Under the pieces are notes generated by a model, which worked only from the letters and a program-made list of their open reading frames with translations, did no database searches and was not told the origin of the DNA. From the NCBI GenBank assembly GCA_964362925.1, contig CAYIGA010000006.1, positions 1-30,567 of the forward strand: DNA of 30,567 nucleotides, written 5' to 3'. Below, in pieces: positions 6,412-13,844 of this stretch (the first letter of the stretch is position 1; every line of letters starts with the position of its first letter). This stretch comes from JANLIQ01 sp964362925. Lineage in GTDB: Bacteria > Patescibacteriota > UBA1384 > 2-12-FULL-50-11. The position numbers and the translations under genes were made by a program.

Positions 6412-6737
6412 TGAAAATTGTCAAGGGTGACAAGGTTCTTATTATTGCCGGCAAGAATCGCAACCAAGTTGGAACGGTTGAGTTGGTCTTAATCAAGGAG
6501 AGTAAAGCGATCGTTGCTGGCCAAAATATGGTAAAAAAACATTTGAAACGCTCAGCCAAAAATCCTCAAGGAGGGATTATTGATCAAGCCATGCCTCTGG
6601 CAATCTCAAACCTAATGGTCCTCGACCCAACCAACAACAAACCTAGTCGGGTTGGCTACGAACTCAAAGGAACAAAAAAAGTCAGAGTAAGTAAAATTAG
6701 TCATTCAGATCTTTCGGTCAAAAAGGACCGATCATGA
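6411..6737 (+). CDS. rplX: 50S ribosomal protein L24
   Basis: A 108-aa KOW-domain protein that starts large-subunit assembly. MKIVKGDKVLIIAGKNRNQVG is the KOW motif. VAGQNMVKKHLK and PLAISNLMVLDP follow in the expected order. I chose ATG 6411, which overlaps the preceding stop as TGATG. Its stop overlaps the next mini-ORF as ATGA. Confidence 0.94.
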   Translation: MKIVKGDKVLIIAGKNRNQVGTVELVLIKESKAIVAGQNMVKKHLKRSAKNPQGGIIDQAMPLAISNLMVLDPTNNKPSRVGYELKGTKKVRVSKISHSDLSVKKDRS

Positions 6738-6781
6738 GCCAATTGATCGGCATTAACGCCGAAATTGGAAATAAATCATGA
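6734..6781 (+). CDS. Bridging mini-ORF between rplX and rplE (15 aa)
   Basis: MSQLIGINAEIGNKS. ATGA overlaps occur at both ends: 6734-6737 with the rplX stop and 6778-6781 with the rplE start. It spans the spacer exactly. It is likely a coupling ORF. Confidence 0.5.
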   Translation: MSQLIGINAEIGNKS

Positions 6782-7323
6782 CTAAAATTGATATAGGCGA
6801 TAATTATCCTAAAATCCGGGACTCGCTCGGTCAAGCGCTCGGGATAAAAAATGTTAACGCCTTGCCAAAATTGCAAGCCATCTCCTTGAACGTTGGCTTA
6901 GGTCAAAACAGACAGATCAAAGACGCCGTTACCTATATTATGACTAGTTTAGGCAAGATAACCGGCCAGAAACCAGTCATTACTCGGGCAAAAAAAGCGA
7001 TCGCTGGGTTTAAACTTAGAGCCGGTGACGAAGTCGGCGTTCGAGTTACTTTACGGGGTAAAAAGATGTCTGACTTTATTGATCGGCTAATTAATGTTTC
7101 ATTGCCGCGGATTCGAGATTTTAAGGGTATAAACCCGAAATCATTTGATCAAAGTGGCAATTTGACCGTCGGCTTTAAAGACCAAGTCGCTTTTATTGAG
7201 CTTGGTCACGAGGAGCTCGATCGACCGTTTGGCCTGGAAGTTACAATAGTTGTTAAGAATTCTAGCCCTAGTCGGTCGACCGAACTATTTCGACAACTTG
7301 GTTTTCCGCTGAAATTAAGTTAA
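6778..7323 (+). CDS. rplE: 50S ribosomal protein L5
   Basis: A 181-aa protein that binds 5S rRNA and contacts P-site tRNA. QAISLNVGLGQNRQIKDAV, ITGQKPVITRAKKAIAGFKL, RVTLRGKKM and PRIRDFKGINPKSFDQSGN are L5 landmarks. It is followed by a disrupted rpsN region and an assembly gap. Confidence 0.96.
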   Translation: MTKIDIGDNYPKIRDSLGQALGIKNVNALPKLQAISLNVGLGQNRQIKDAVTYIMTSLGKITGQKPVITRAKKAIAGFKLRAGDEVGVRVTLRGKKMSDFIDRLINVSLPRIRDFKGINPKSFDQSGNLTVGFKDQVAFIELGHEELDRPFGLEVTIVVKNSSPSRSTELFRQLGFPLKLS

Positions 7324-7336
7324 CATTAACCAGTTG

Positions 7337-7406
7337 ATGGCGAGTAGTCGTTATATGATCAGTAAAGTGGAAAAATATAGTCGCTTAAGCTCATATTTTT
7401 CACTTC
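7337..7406 (+). pseudogene. Partial rpsN-like 5' copy (copy A), cut by the assembly gap
   Basis: ATG 7337 opens MASSRYMISKVEKY, like the real rpsN, then diverges into SRLSSYFSL and runs into the Ns. It differs from the later copy at four bases in the first 16, two of them synonymous, then is identical for 54 bases. It sits 13 nt after the rplE stop, where rpsN would be expected. The tail forms a fold-back around GCTTAAGC. Confidence 0.6.
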
Positions 7407-7506
7407 NNNNNNNNNNNNNNNNNNNNNNNNNNNNNNNNNNNNNNNNNNNNNNNNNNNNNNNNNNNNNNNNNNNNNNNNNNNNNNNNNNNNNNNNNNNNNN
7501 NNNNNN
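7407..7506. other. Assembly gap of exactly 100 N
   Basis: One hundred Ns, a usual scaffold placeholder for unknown length. The same 99-bp repeat flanks both sides, so the gap probably marks a tandem repeat that the assembler could not resolve, or a misjoin. Confidence 0.95.
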
Positions 7507-7518
7507 TAGGTAATAATT

Positions 7519-7608
7519 ATGGCAAGTAAACGATATATGATCAGTAAAGTGGAAAAATATAGTCGCTTAAGCTCATATTTTTCACTTCTAAGGGTCGGAA
7601 ATGAATAG
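7519..7608 (+). pseudogene. Truncated rpsN 5' copy (copy B), 29 codons
   Basis: The first 42 bases are identical to the start of rpsN (MASKRYMISKVEKY). It then switches to SRLSSYFSLLRVGNE and stops at TAG. The distance from this ATG to the real rpsN ATG is 99 bp, and the bases before each ATG are the same (TAGGTAATAATT). GTGGAAAAATAT and ATATTTTTCAC flank a central GCTTAAGC palindrome. It is either a tandem duplication with a palindromic insertion or an assembly artefact. Confidence 0.6.
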
Positions 7609-7617
7609 GTAATAATT

Positions 7618-7797
7618 ATGGCAAGTAAACGATATATGATCAGTAAAGTGGAAAAATATAAAACCCGAGTAGTTAATCGGTGCGGTTTGTGCGGTCGCCC
7701 CCGAAGTTATCTGCGTAAATTCGGCGTCTGTCGGATCTGCTTTAGAGAACGGGCATCAACCGGCCAGATTCCCGGGTTAAGAAAGGCGAGTTGGTAA
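7618..7797 (+). CDS. rpsN: 30S ribosomal protein S14, zinc-binding type Z
   Basis: A 59-aa protein. It has the four zinc ligands C22-x2-C25 and C38-x2-C41 and the C-terminal RASTGQIPGLRKASW, all typical of short S14. It lies between rplE and rpsH in the standard spc order. It is preceded by two truncated copies of its own 5' end. Confidence 0.94.
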   Translation: MASKRYMISKVEKYKTRVVNRCGLCGRPRSYLRKFGVCRICFRERASTGQIPGLRKASW

Positions 7798-7802
7798 TTA
7801 GA

Positions 7803-8174
7803 ATGTATAACGACACTATATCGGACTTTCTAACCCGTCTCCGTAACGCCACTCTTTCTGGTAAAACCGAGGTGCCGATTCGTCGGAGTAAAACCGTTTT
7901 AGAAATCGCCACTATCTTGAAAAAGGAAGGATTTATCGCCTCAATTAAGGACGTTGACGATCAGCTGACCGTTAATTTAGACACAGAGTGGCCGATTACT
8001 CATATTAAACGTTTGAGTAAACCAGGGATTCGTCTTTATGTTAAAACCGACAAAATTCCTCGTCCGCGCGGTGGAACCGGTATTGTTATTCTGTCGACGC
8101 CTATTGGTCATTTGACCGGTCGCCAAGCCCGCAAGCAAAAAGTTGGCGGTGAACTAGTTTGTGAACTTTGGTAG
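7803..8174 (+). CDS. rpsH: 30S ribosomal protein S8
   Basis: A 123-aa protein that binds the central domain of 16S rRNA; in E. coli it also represses the spc operon. MYNDTISDFLTRLRNA is the typical start, and PRPRGGTGIVILSTPIGHLTGRQARKQKVGGELVCELW is the complete C-terminal domain with the conserved GT-STP region. I chose ATG 7803, 5 nt after the rpsN stop, over the in-frame TTG at 7791. Confidence 0.95.
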   Translation: MYNDTISDFLTRLRNATLSGKTEVPIRRSKTVLEIATILKKEGFIASIKDVDDQLTVNLDTEWPITHIKRLSKPGIRLYVKTDKIPRPRGGTGIVILSTPIGHLTGRQARKQKVGGELVCELW

Positions 8175-8189
8175 AAACAAACAAGAATC

Positions 8190-8345
8190 ATGAATCTAGA
8201 ATTAAGAATTGTCGCTACGCTCTCTTCTTGTCGCCCGAGGGCAAGGAGAAACGAGTATAAAAACTCCATTTTGCCGCTCTGGGGCAAGCCCTTCATCACC
8301 CCAGATTCTAAATTCTCTATTCTGACTAATTGGAGGCTTGTCTGA
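8190..8345 (+). CDS. Bridging ORF between rpsH and rplF (51 aa)
   Basis: It starts MNLELRIVATLSSCRPRARR and ends ILTNWRLV with a TGA overlapping the rplF ATG (TGATG at 8343-8347). It keeps the spacer open for 51 codons although the DNA has terminal inverted repeats (AGAATTAAGAAT near 8199 and ATTCTAAATTCT near 8305, 11 of 12 pairs) and inner hairpins. GGAGG at 8332-8336 inside it is the rplF Shine-Dalgarno. No family is recognised. Confidence 0.5.
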   Translation: MNLELRIVATLSSCRPRARRNEYKNSILPLWGKPFITPDSKFSILTNWRLV

Positions 8346-8887
8346 TGTCACGAATCGGGGTCCTGCCAATCAAACTGCCAGAGGGTGTCGTGTTAAGTAG
8401 AGATGGCCGAGTTCTAAAACTGTCCGGCTCTAAGGGACAGTCCTCACTGACCTTGCCGATGGGCATTGAGGTCAGCCAAAAAGATAACGTCTTGGAAGTG
8501 ACTCGTCAGAGCGACGAAAGAGCCCATCGAGCTCTCCACGGAACGATTCGGAGCTTAGTCGCTAACGCCGTTACCGGTATAAGCGACGGTTTTAATAAAA
8601 AATTGGAGCTGATTGGCATTGGTTATCGAGCCGCCATTGAAGGTAGTGAACTGATTCTCCAAGTTGGTTTTACCCATCCGGTTAAGTTGGCAATTCCGGA
8701 AGGACTAGGAGCGATCATTGAAAAAAATGTCATAACTGTCTCTGGAATCGAACGTCAACAAGTTGGCCAATTTGCCGCTGAAATCAGGGACGTTCGACCG
8801 CCAGAACCGTACAAAGGCAAGGGTATTCGTTACGTCGGCGAGAAGGTTAGAATGAAACAAGGTAAGGCCGTTAAGGTTGGAGCGTAA
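8345..8887 (+). CDS. rplF: 50S ribosomal protein L6
   Basis: A 180-aa, two-domain protein near the factor-binding site. MSRIGVLPIKLPEGV, the ALHGTIRSLVANAVTGISDG segment and the C-terminal RPPEPYKGKGIRYVGEKVRMKQGK are L6 signatures. ATG 8345 has GGAGG 8 nt upstream. Its TAA overlaps the ATG of the next mini-ORF (TAATG at 8885-8889). Confidence 0.96.
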   Translation: MSRIGVLPIKLPEGVVLSRDGRVLKLSGSKGQSSLTLPMGIEVSQKDNVLEVTRQSDERAHRALHGTIRSLVANAVTGISDGFNKKLELIGIGYRAAIEGSELILQVGFTHPVKLAIPEGLGAIIEKNVITVSGIERQQVGQFAAEIRDVRPPEPYKGKGIRYVGEKVRMKQGKAVKVGA

Positions 8888-8979
8888 TGAAAACGAGTAC
8901 ATTTTCGATTTACTCACAGGGGTTCGTAAAATGTCGCTCCCAAGCTCGCTTGTCTCCTTCACCGGGATTCATGACATGA
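8887..8979 (+). CDS. Bridging mini-ORF between rplF and rplR (30 aa)
   Basis: It begins MKTSTFSIYSQGFVK and ends SPSPGFMT. TAATG links it to the rplF stop, and ATGA (8976-8979) links it to the rplR start. Its first 47 bases are a diverged copy of the rplC-rplD mini-ORF (5 differences). In the alternative frame (NEYIFDLLTGVRKM against NDYILDLLTGVRKM), four of the five differences fall at third codon positions, so the ancestor may have been coding in that frame. Confidence 0.45.
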   Translation: MKTSTFSIYSQGFVKCRSQARLSPSPGFMT

Positions 8980-9299
8980 TTAGTGCCCGAACCAAGAAAA
9001 AACAGCGTATGAAAGTTGTTGGTACGGCCGATCGGCCTCGACTGACTGTTTTTCGTAGTCTTGATAACTTATTCGCTCAATTAATCAACGATGGAACCGG
9101 TCAGACCTTAGGTTCAGCCAACTCCTTAAAAGAGACTGGTAGCCAGACCGGTAAAGCCCAATTTGTCGGTCGCCAAATTGCTAAAACAGCCGCATCGGCG
9201 AAGATTAAACGGGTCGTTTTTGATCGGAATGGCTTTACTTATCGCGGTGTCGTCAAAATTCTAGCTGACACGGCTAGAAAAAATGGACTAGAATTTTAG
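8976..9299 (+). CDS. rplR: 50S ribosomal protein L18
   Basis: A 107-aa protein that binds 5S rRNA. MISARTKKKQRMKVVGTADR followed by PRLTVFRS matches the L18 start; VVFDRNGFTYRGVVKILADTARKNGLEF is the complete C-terminus. I chose ATG 8976 because it overlaps the mini-ORF stop as ATGA and fits the family start. ATG 8931, in frame and 15 codons upstream with an AGGGG nearby, is an alternative. Confidence 0.93.
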   Translation: MISARTKKKQRMKVVGTADRPRLTVFRSLDNLFAQLINDGTGQTLGSANSLKETGSQTGKAQFVGRQIAKTAASAKIKRVVFDRNGFTYRGVVKILADTARKNGLEF

Positions 9300-9301
9300 C
9301 C

Positions 9302-9802
9302 ATGGCCAAAACAACCCCTAAAGAAATAGTCGAAGAGTTCATTCCCCAAAACATCGAGATGTCGGAGAACGTCGTCTCAATCGACCGCATTTCCCGAACC
9401 GTCAAGGGCGGTCGAAGAATTCGCTTTCGAGCCATCGTCGTTGTCGGCAACCGCAACGGCCGGGTCGGAATCGGCGCCGGCAAGGCGGCCGACGTTCAGG
9501 GTGCGATTGCTAAGGCAAAAAATTTAGCCGAGAAGACAATGATTGACGTTTCCATTATTAACGGAACGATCGAGCACCCGATTATGGAAGTCTACGGGAA
9601 TAGCCATGTCCTTTTGAAACCGGCAGCTCCCGGACACTCAATTATCGCCGGTGGACCGGTTCGGGCGGTGATAGAGTTATCAGGCATTAGTAATATCGTC
9701 AGTAAATCGATCGGTAGCGCCAACGCCCTTAACAACGCCATGGCTACCTACCACGCGCTCAAAAAGCTTTCCTTGGAGAAGGGTCGAAAAGGAGATATTT
9801 GA
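9302..9802 (+). CDS. rpsE: 30S ribosomal protein S5
   Basis: A 166-aa protein with a dsRBD-like N-terminal domain, important for decoding accuracy. VSIDRISRTVKGGRRIRFRA, VVVGNRNGRVGIGAGKA and LLKPAAPGHSIIAGGPVRAV are diagnostic. It is followed one base later by rplO. The L30 gene normally placed between them is missing, as known for CPR bacteria. Confidence 0.97.
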   Translation: MAKTTPKEIVEEFIPQNIEMSENVVSIDRISRTVKGGRRIRFRAIVVVGNRNGRVGIGAGKAADVQGAIAKAKNLAEKTMIDVSIINGTIEHPIMEVYGNSHVLLKPAAPGHSIIAGGPVRAVIELSGISNIVSKSIGSANALNNAMATYHALKKLSLEKGRKGDI

Positions 9803-9803
9803 G

Positions 9804-10220
9804 ATGAATATTTCAGGGCTTTTTGCGGGCATTCGTAATTCCAAGCGTCAACGAGTCGGACGAGGAATTTCTGGGACTGGTGGTAAAACAGCTGGGCGCG
9901 GCACAAAGGGTCAGAAGGCTCGGAGTGGTTCGGGACGAAAAATTCAAGAGTGGTTTGAGGGTGGTCAGATGCCTCTTTATCGAAAACAAGCCAAAAAACG
10001 GGGCTTTAATCACAAAGTTGTTAAGGATATGGCGGTGACGACCGACGTTATCAACCATTTTTATCAAGATGGTGAAACTGTTTCGCCAGTCACTCTGATG
10101 GAAAAAAAGATTGTTCGGTCGCTCAAAAATCGTCAAAAAATTAAAATTATCCGCCGCTCGACTTTGAGACCTAAATTTAAATTCGACAACGTCAAACTTT
10201 CTCGGTCGCTCGGAGGCTAA
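9804..10220 (+). CDS. rplO: 50S ribosomal protein L15
   Basis: A 138-aa late-assembly protein. The Gly-rich N-terminus RVGRGISGTGGKTAGRGTKG, then QKARSG, and FEGGQMPLYRKQAKKRGF are typical of L15. Its TAA overlaps the secY ATG (TAATG at 10218-10222), the usual tight rplO-secY coupling. Confidence 0.95.
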   Translation: MNISGLFAGIRNSKRQRVGRGISGTGGKTAGRGTKGQKARSGSGRKIQEWFEGGQMPLYRKQAKKRGFNHKVVKDMAVTTDVINHFYQDGETVSPVTLMEKKIVRSLKNRQKIKIIRRSTLRPKFKFDNVKLSRSLGG

Positions 10221-11497
10221 TGGGCGGCGCTCTCTGGCAAATCTGGAAGAGTAAAGACATTCGAACAAAAATTCTTTTCACCCTTGCGCTATTGGCTTTT
10301 GTTCGCCTTATCGCTCACATTCCCTTGCCCGGGATCGATCGAGCCCAGCTCGATAGTTTCTTAAATCAGACTCAAAATCAGGTCTTTAGCGTTTTAAGTA
10401 TTTTTACTGGTGGTTCAATTTCTAATATCTCCATCAGCTTAATGGGCGTTGGACCGTACATTACCGCCTCGATTGTTGTTCAACTTATGACCAAAGTTAT
10501 TCCGGCCTGGGAAGAAATTAGCAAAGAAGGAACTTCGGGACGAGAAAGACTCAATCAGTATACTCGCTATTTAACGGTGCCGATGGCTTTAATCCAAGGT
10601 TACGGCATGCTGGTATTGCTCAAAAGTCAAAACATCTTAACTACAATTTCTTCTGGAGAAATTTTTCTAACCCTTCTAATTATCGTTACCACCAGCATCT
10701 TGGTGATGTGGCTAGGTGAGCTGATTTCTGAACGAGGTCTCGGAAACGGTATCTCACTGATCATTGCTCTTGGCATCATTGCTGGTCTGCCCCAACAATT
10801 TGCTAATACCGCTAATGTTGCTCAGGCGGGTAATATTTCGACGCTGATTATTATCGGCCTACTGGCTTTAGCGACGATCGCCGTCATTGTCATCATGAAC
10901 GATGCCGTCCGGAAAGTACCGGTTACTTATCCTCGCCGTGTCGTCACGCCGACTGCTGGATCGGCGATCGATTCTTATCTACCGCTGAAAGTTAACACCG
11001 CCGGTGTTATTCCGATTATCTTTGCTTTAAGTTTTTTGACCTTCCCGACTATTATCGCTCGTTTTCTCTCCACCGCTCGTTCGGAATATCTCCAGAAATT
11101 TGCTAATATTATTACTAATTTTACCGCTAATGATCTTTACTACGCCGTTACTTACTTCGTCTTGGTCTTTATTTTTGCTTTCTTTTACACCTACATCGTT
11201 TTTCAACCTAAAGAAATCTCCGAGAATCTTCAGAAGCAAGGCGGCTTTATACCCGGCATAAGACCGGGGCTAGAAACTACTGGATTCTTGAATTATACTA
11301 TCGGTCGATTGACATTTATCGGAGCGATCTTTTTAGCGCTGATCGCTGTTCTACCAAACATCTTGACGACAACGACCAATATTCAAACGTTGGTCATCGA
11401 CGGGATTAGTATCTTAATCGTTGTTTCGGTTGTGATCGAAACAAGTCGACAGCTATCAGGACAGTTGTCGATGCGTCGATATGATACGATAACATGA
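10220..11497 (+). CDS. secY: Protein translocase subunit SecY
   Basis: A 425-aa integral membrane protein forming the Sec channel. It has about ten hydrophobic helices, the plug-region GGSISNISISLMGVGPYITA, the ERGLGNGISLII loop and VPVTYPRRV before helix 6, all typical of SecY. The C-terminal RQLSGQLSMRRYD is the cytosolic tail. Its TGA overlaps the ATG of a 60-codon ORF (ATGATG). Confidence 0.97.
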   Translation: MGGALWQIWKSKDIRTKILFTLALLAFVRLIAHIPLPGIDRAQLDSFLNQTQNQVFSVLSIFTGGSISNISISLMGVGPYITASIVVQLMTKVIPAWEEISKEGTSGRERLNQYTRYLTVPMALIQGYGMLVLLKSQNILTTISSGEIFLTLLIIVTTSILVMWLGELISERGLGNGISLIIALGIIAGLPQQFANTANVAQAGNISTLIIIGLLALATIAVIVIMNDAVRKVPVTYPRRVVTPTAGSAIDSYLPLKVNTAGVIPIIFALSFLTFPTIIARFLSTARSEYLQKFANIITNFTANDLYYAVTYFVLVFIFAFFYTYIVFQPKEISENLQKQGGFIPGIRPGLETTGFLNYTIGRLTFIGAIFLALIAVLPNILTTTTNIQTLVIDGISILIVVSVVIETSRQLSGQLSMRRYDTIT

Positions 11498-11676
11498 TGG
11501 GAAAGCCCGATATCCAAGTCCCTTCCATCAAAAAAATTCCAATTGTGACCATTTTGGGAAAAGCGAGAGTGAACGACATTTCCAAAATTGAAGATAGTAA
11601 AAGTTTGAAAAATTGTAAGCTTGAATTTGAATCTTGTTTGGGTCAAGGTATTTGGGGTTTTGGTTTTGTTCGATGA
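11494..11676 (+). CDS. Bridging ORF between secY and the LysM gene (60 aa)
   Basis: It starts MMGKPDIQVPSIKKIPIVTI and ends GIWGFGFVR. ATGA overlaps occur at both ends (11494-11497 and 11673-11676). The second half is encoded by T/G-rich, low-complexity DNA (for example TTTGGGGTTTTGGTTTTG). No family is recognised. It is the longest of the spacer-filling ORFs. Confidence 0.45.
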   Translation: MMGKPDIQVPSIKKIPIVTILGKARVNDISKIEDSKSLKNCKLEFESCLGQGIWGFGFVR

Positions 11677-12365
11677 CAATACGCCCAGCCTTTTTATTGG
11701 TGATCGTATTAATAATCGGATTTTTGTCGAGTTCAACTGTTTATTTCTATAGTCAAAACCGACTGTCACAAACCCAAAAAAATTCTCGCTCAACTACTTT
11801 TTCGGCCGATCTACCCCAACTATCAGCGACCGAGTCTAGTCAGAAAGTTGACCAATTAACTCAACCAGCCGATCCAAGGGGGAGATTAAGTTATCCGGCC
11901 AATGTTTACACCGTCGCGACCAATGAGACTTTATTTGGTATCGGCGCAAAATTTGGTATCGATTGGCAGCTCATAAAACTGGCTAACGGCACAAAAGACG
12001 AAAACCTCATTCAAGTCGGTTACTCATTAGCTATTCCCAGAATCGATCTTTCAACCGACCTTTACCGAGTTAATTTTAAGATCGATGAGAATATCGCCAG
12101 TCAACTCAACGGCGAACTTAGGGATAAGAGTAGCAATCCGTTGTTTAATCCAGTCGAAGTAGCCAAAAAAGATGCCGGACCATATTTTGGATTGACCAGC
12201 CAGGACGAGTTCACTCTGCTTGAACAAGACAACAGTCGGGCGACAGCGCTAGTTCAGGCAAAAAACAGCGCCGTTTCGACGGTAATTGGTTTATTCCAAC
12301 CGAAAGAAAAAGGCAAAAAGGGACTCTGGGCGATTATCTATATTGAACTTAGATCCAATGAGTGA
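11673..12365 (+). CDS. LysM-domain protein with N-terminal membrane anchor
   Basis: A 230-aa protein. Residues 5-26 are a hydrophobic segment (signal anchor). Residues 27-75 are a Ser/Thr/Gln-rich linker. Residues 79-122 are a LysM domain (YTVATNETLFGIGAKFGIDW, then LIKLANG and LIQVGYSLAIP). The remaining ~100 residues match nothing I know. It probably sits outside the membrane bound to cell-wall glycan. Its position inside the secY-adk junction is unusual. ATG 11673 overlaps the preceding stop as ATGA. Its 3' end overlaps adk by 8 nt. Confidence 0.8.
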   Translation: MTIRPAFLLVIVLIIGFLSSSTVYFYSQNRLSQTQKNSRSTTFSADLPQLSATESSQKVDQLTQPADPRGRLSYPANVYTVATNETLFGIGAKFGIDWQLIKLANGTKDENLIQVGYSLAIPRIDLSTDLYRVNFKIDENIASQLNGELRDKSSNPLFNPVEVAKKDAGPYFGLTSQDEFTLLEQDNSRATALVQAKNSAVSTVIGLFQPKEKGKKGLWAIIYIELRSNE

Positions 12366-13002
12366 TCAGCTTTCTGGGGAAACTTTTTCCAGCCTAAACT
12401 CTGTCTCGTCGCCGACAGTTTTTGTAGTTTTTGGTTCCCAGGGCTCCGGTAAGAGCACCCAAGTTAATCGTCTGGCTGACCGACTAAAACTGACAGTATT
12501 TGAGGCTGGTCAGGTATTACGAGAGCGGGCCAAATTGGACGGAAAACTTGATCGCCAGATCAACCAAGGAGTGCTGGTGGCCAACGTCACGATGGAGGGA
12601 ATTGTTGACAATTTTGTCGACGAGCATAGGAATATTAACGGTTATATTCTTGACGGTTATCCGCGCAATATTAGCCAATTCAACGACCTGATAACGCTAA
12701 GTGGTAAGCACAACTGGCGGGTGGCGGGTATATTTGTAAATATCTCCGACATGGCGGCAAAACTTCGCCTGTCAACTCGTTTTCAGCTAGTTAATGGCCA
12801 ACGCCTCGCTCGCAAGGATGATAAACCGGAAATTGTTCAGCGTCGCCTCAATACTTTCAGAAAAGAAACATTACCCCTAAAAGATAAATTTAAGCAGAGG
12901 TTTGAACTGATGGAAATTGATGGCGAGCCGTCGGTTGACGATGTTACCGCCCAAATTGATTTGGCGGTCAATCGATTTTTAAATGTCAGAAACAAAAATT
13001 AA
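12358..13002 (+). CDS. adk: Adenylate kinase
   Basis: A 214-aa enzyme converting AMP and ATP to two ADP. The P-loop is GSQGSGKST (26-34). DGYPR (99-103) binds AMP, and RKDDKPEIVQRRL (152-164) follows the lid. The lid is short and has no zinc cysteines. The N-terminus is ~15 residues longer than usual. ATG 12358 is the simplest start; an in-frame start at 12286 would add 24 basic residues and overlap the LysM gene fully. It overlaps map by 20 nt. Confidence 0.93.
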   Translation: MSDQLSGETFSSLNSVSSPTVFVVFGSQGSGKSTQVNRLADRLKLTVFEAGQVLRERAKLDGKLDRQINQGVLVANVTMEGIVDNFVDEHRNINGYILDGYPRNISQFNDLITLSGKHNWRVAGIFVNISDMAAKLRLSTRFQLVNGQRLARKDDKPEIVQRRLNTFRKETLPLKDKFKQRFELMEIDGEPSVDDVTAQIDLAVNRFLNVRNKN

Positions 13003-13810
13003 CCAAAACCTGATTGAGGCCGGTCGTGTTGCCGCCGAGATTCACCAAGAGATTAGTAATATGGTCGGACCAGGAGTAAATTTGCTCTCAATAGAAAAAA
13101 GAATTAAAGAGCTAATCAATTCGGCCGGGATGAAGGCGCCATTTTTAGGCTATAAAAATTATCCGGCTGCTAGTTGTTTATCGGTCAATTCAGTCGTTGT
13201 CCACGCCCCGCCCCGGAATTATCAGCTCAAATCTGGCGATGTTTTGTCTATTGATTTTGGGGTCGAGAAAAACGGTTCGATCGTCGACACCGCCCAATCT
13301 ATTGCCATTGGCCAGGTGGCGCCAGAGGTGGCCAAACTACTTTCGGTTACTAAAAGAGCTCTCAATGAAGCGATTAAAATTAGTCTAGCCGGCCTGCGAA
13401 TCGGTGATATCGGCCATTGCGTTCAAACGATTGTTGAGGAGAGCGGTTTTTATGTTATTCGGGATTTAACCGGCCACGGCGTTGGTAAAGAGCTCCAAAC
13501 ACCGCCGACTATCCCTAATTTTGGCCGAGCCGGCACCGGTCAAGAAATTAAAGAGGGGATGATTCTCGCTATCGAACCGATAACCGCCCTCAAACCAGTT
13601 AAATTAACTCTTAACAGCGACAGTTGGACTGTCCAAGCTCAGCCAATTGATGTCATCTGCGCCCATTTTGAGCATACAATTGTCATCACTAAAAATAGTC
13701 CCGTCGTCTTGACCGATTCAACTCATCGACGAAAAGATCAAAATCGTTTGACAAAAATTACCGGTCAACAAACTCACTTGTCGATCACTAGTGGAGTTAA
13801 AACAGATTGA
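12983..13810 (+). CDS. map: Methionine aminopeptidase, type I
   Basis: A 275-aa enzyme removing the initiator Met from new proteins. Metal and catalytic residues are in place: H74 (VVVHAPP), D91 and D102 (DFGVEKNGSIVD), H165 (GHGVGKELQ), E198 (LAIEPI) and E230 (HFEHTI). About 30 residues after the core form a polar tail. It sits in the standard adk-map-infA order and overlaps adk by 20 nt. Confidence 0.94.
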   Translation: MSETKINQNLIEAGRVAAEIHQEISNMVGPGVNLLSIEKRIKELINSAGMKAPFLGYKNYPAASCLSVNSVVVHAPPRNYQLKSGDVLSIDFGVEKNGSIVDTAQSIAIGQVAPEVAKLLSVTKRALNEAIKISLAGLRIGDIGHCVQTIVEESGFYVIRDLTGHGVGKELQTPPTIPNFGRAGTGQEIKEGMILAIEPITALKPVKLTLNSDSWTVQAQPIDVICAHFEHTIVITKNSPVVLTDSTHRRKDQNRLTKITGQQTHLSITSGVKTD

Positions 13811-13836
13811 CTAAAACGGTAATAATCGGGTAAAAT
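13807..13836 (+). promoter_or_regulatory. Promoter for infA, probably giving a leaderless mRNA
   Basis: TTGACT (13807-13812), an 18-nt spacer and TAAAAT (13831-13836). The infA ATG is at 13845, 8 nt after the -10, so transcription would start within a few bases of the start codon. No Shine-Dalgarno is visible. It overlaps the map stop codon. Confidence 0.6.
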
Positions 13837-13844
13837 AATTAAAG

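Noticed and set aside
8931..8975. Longer rplR starting at ATG 8931
   Set aside because: It adds 15 residues unlike L18. The ATG at 8976 overlaps the mini-ORF stop and fits the family start. It remains possible.
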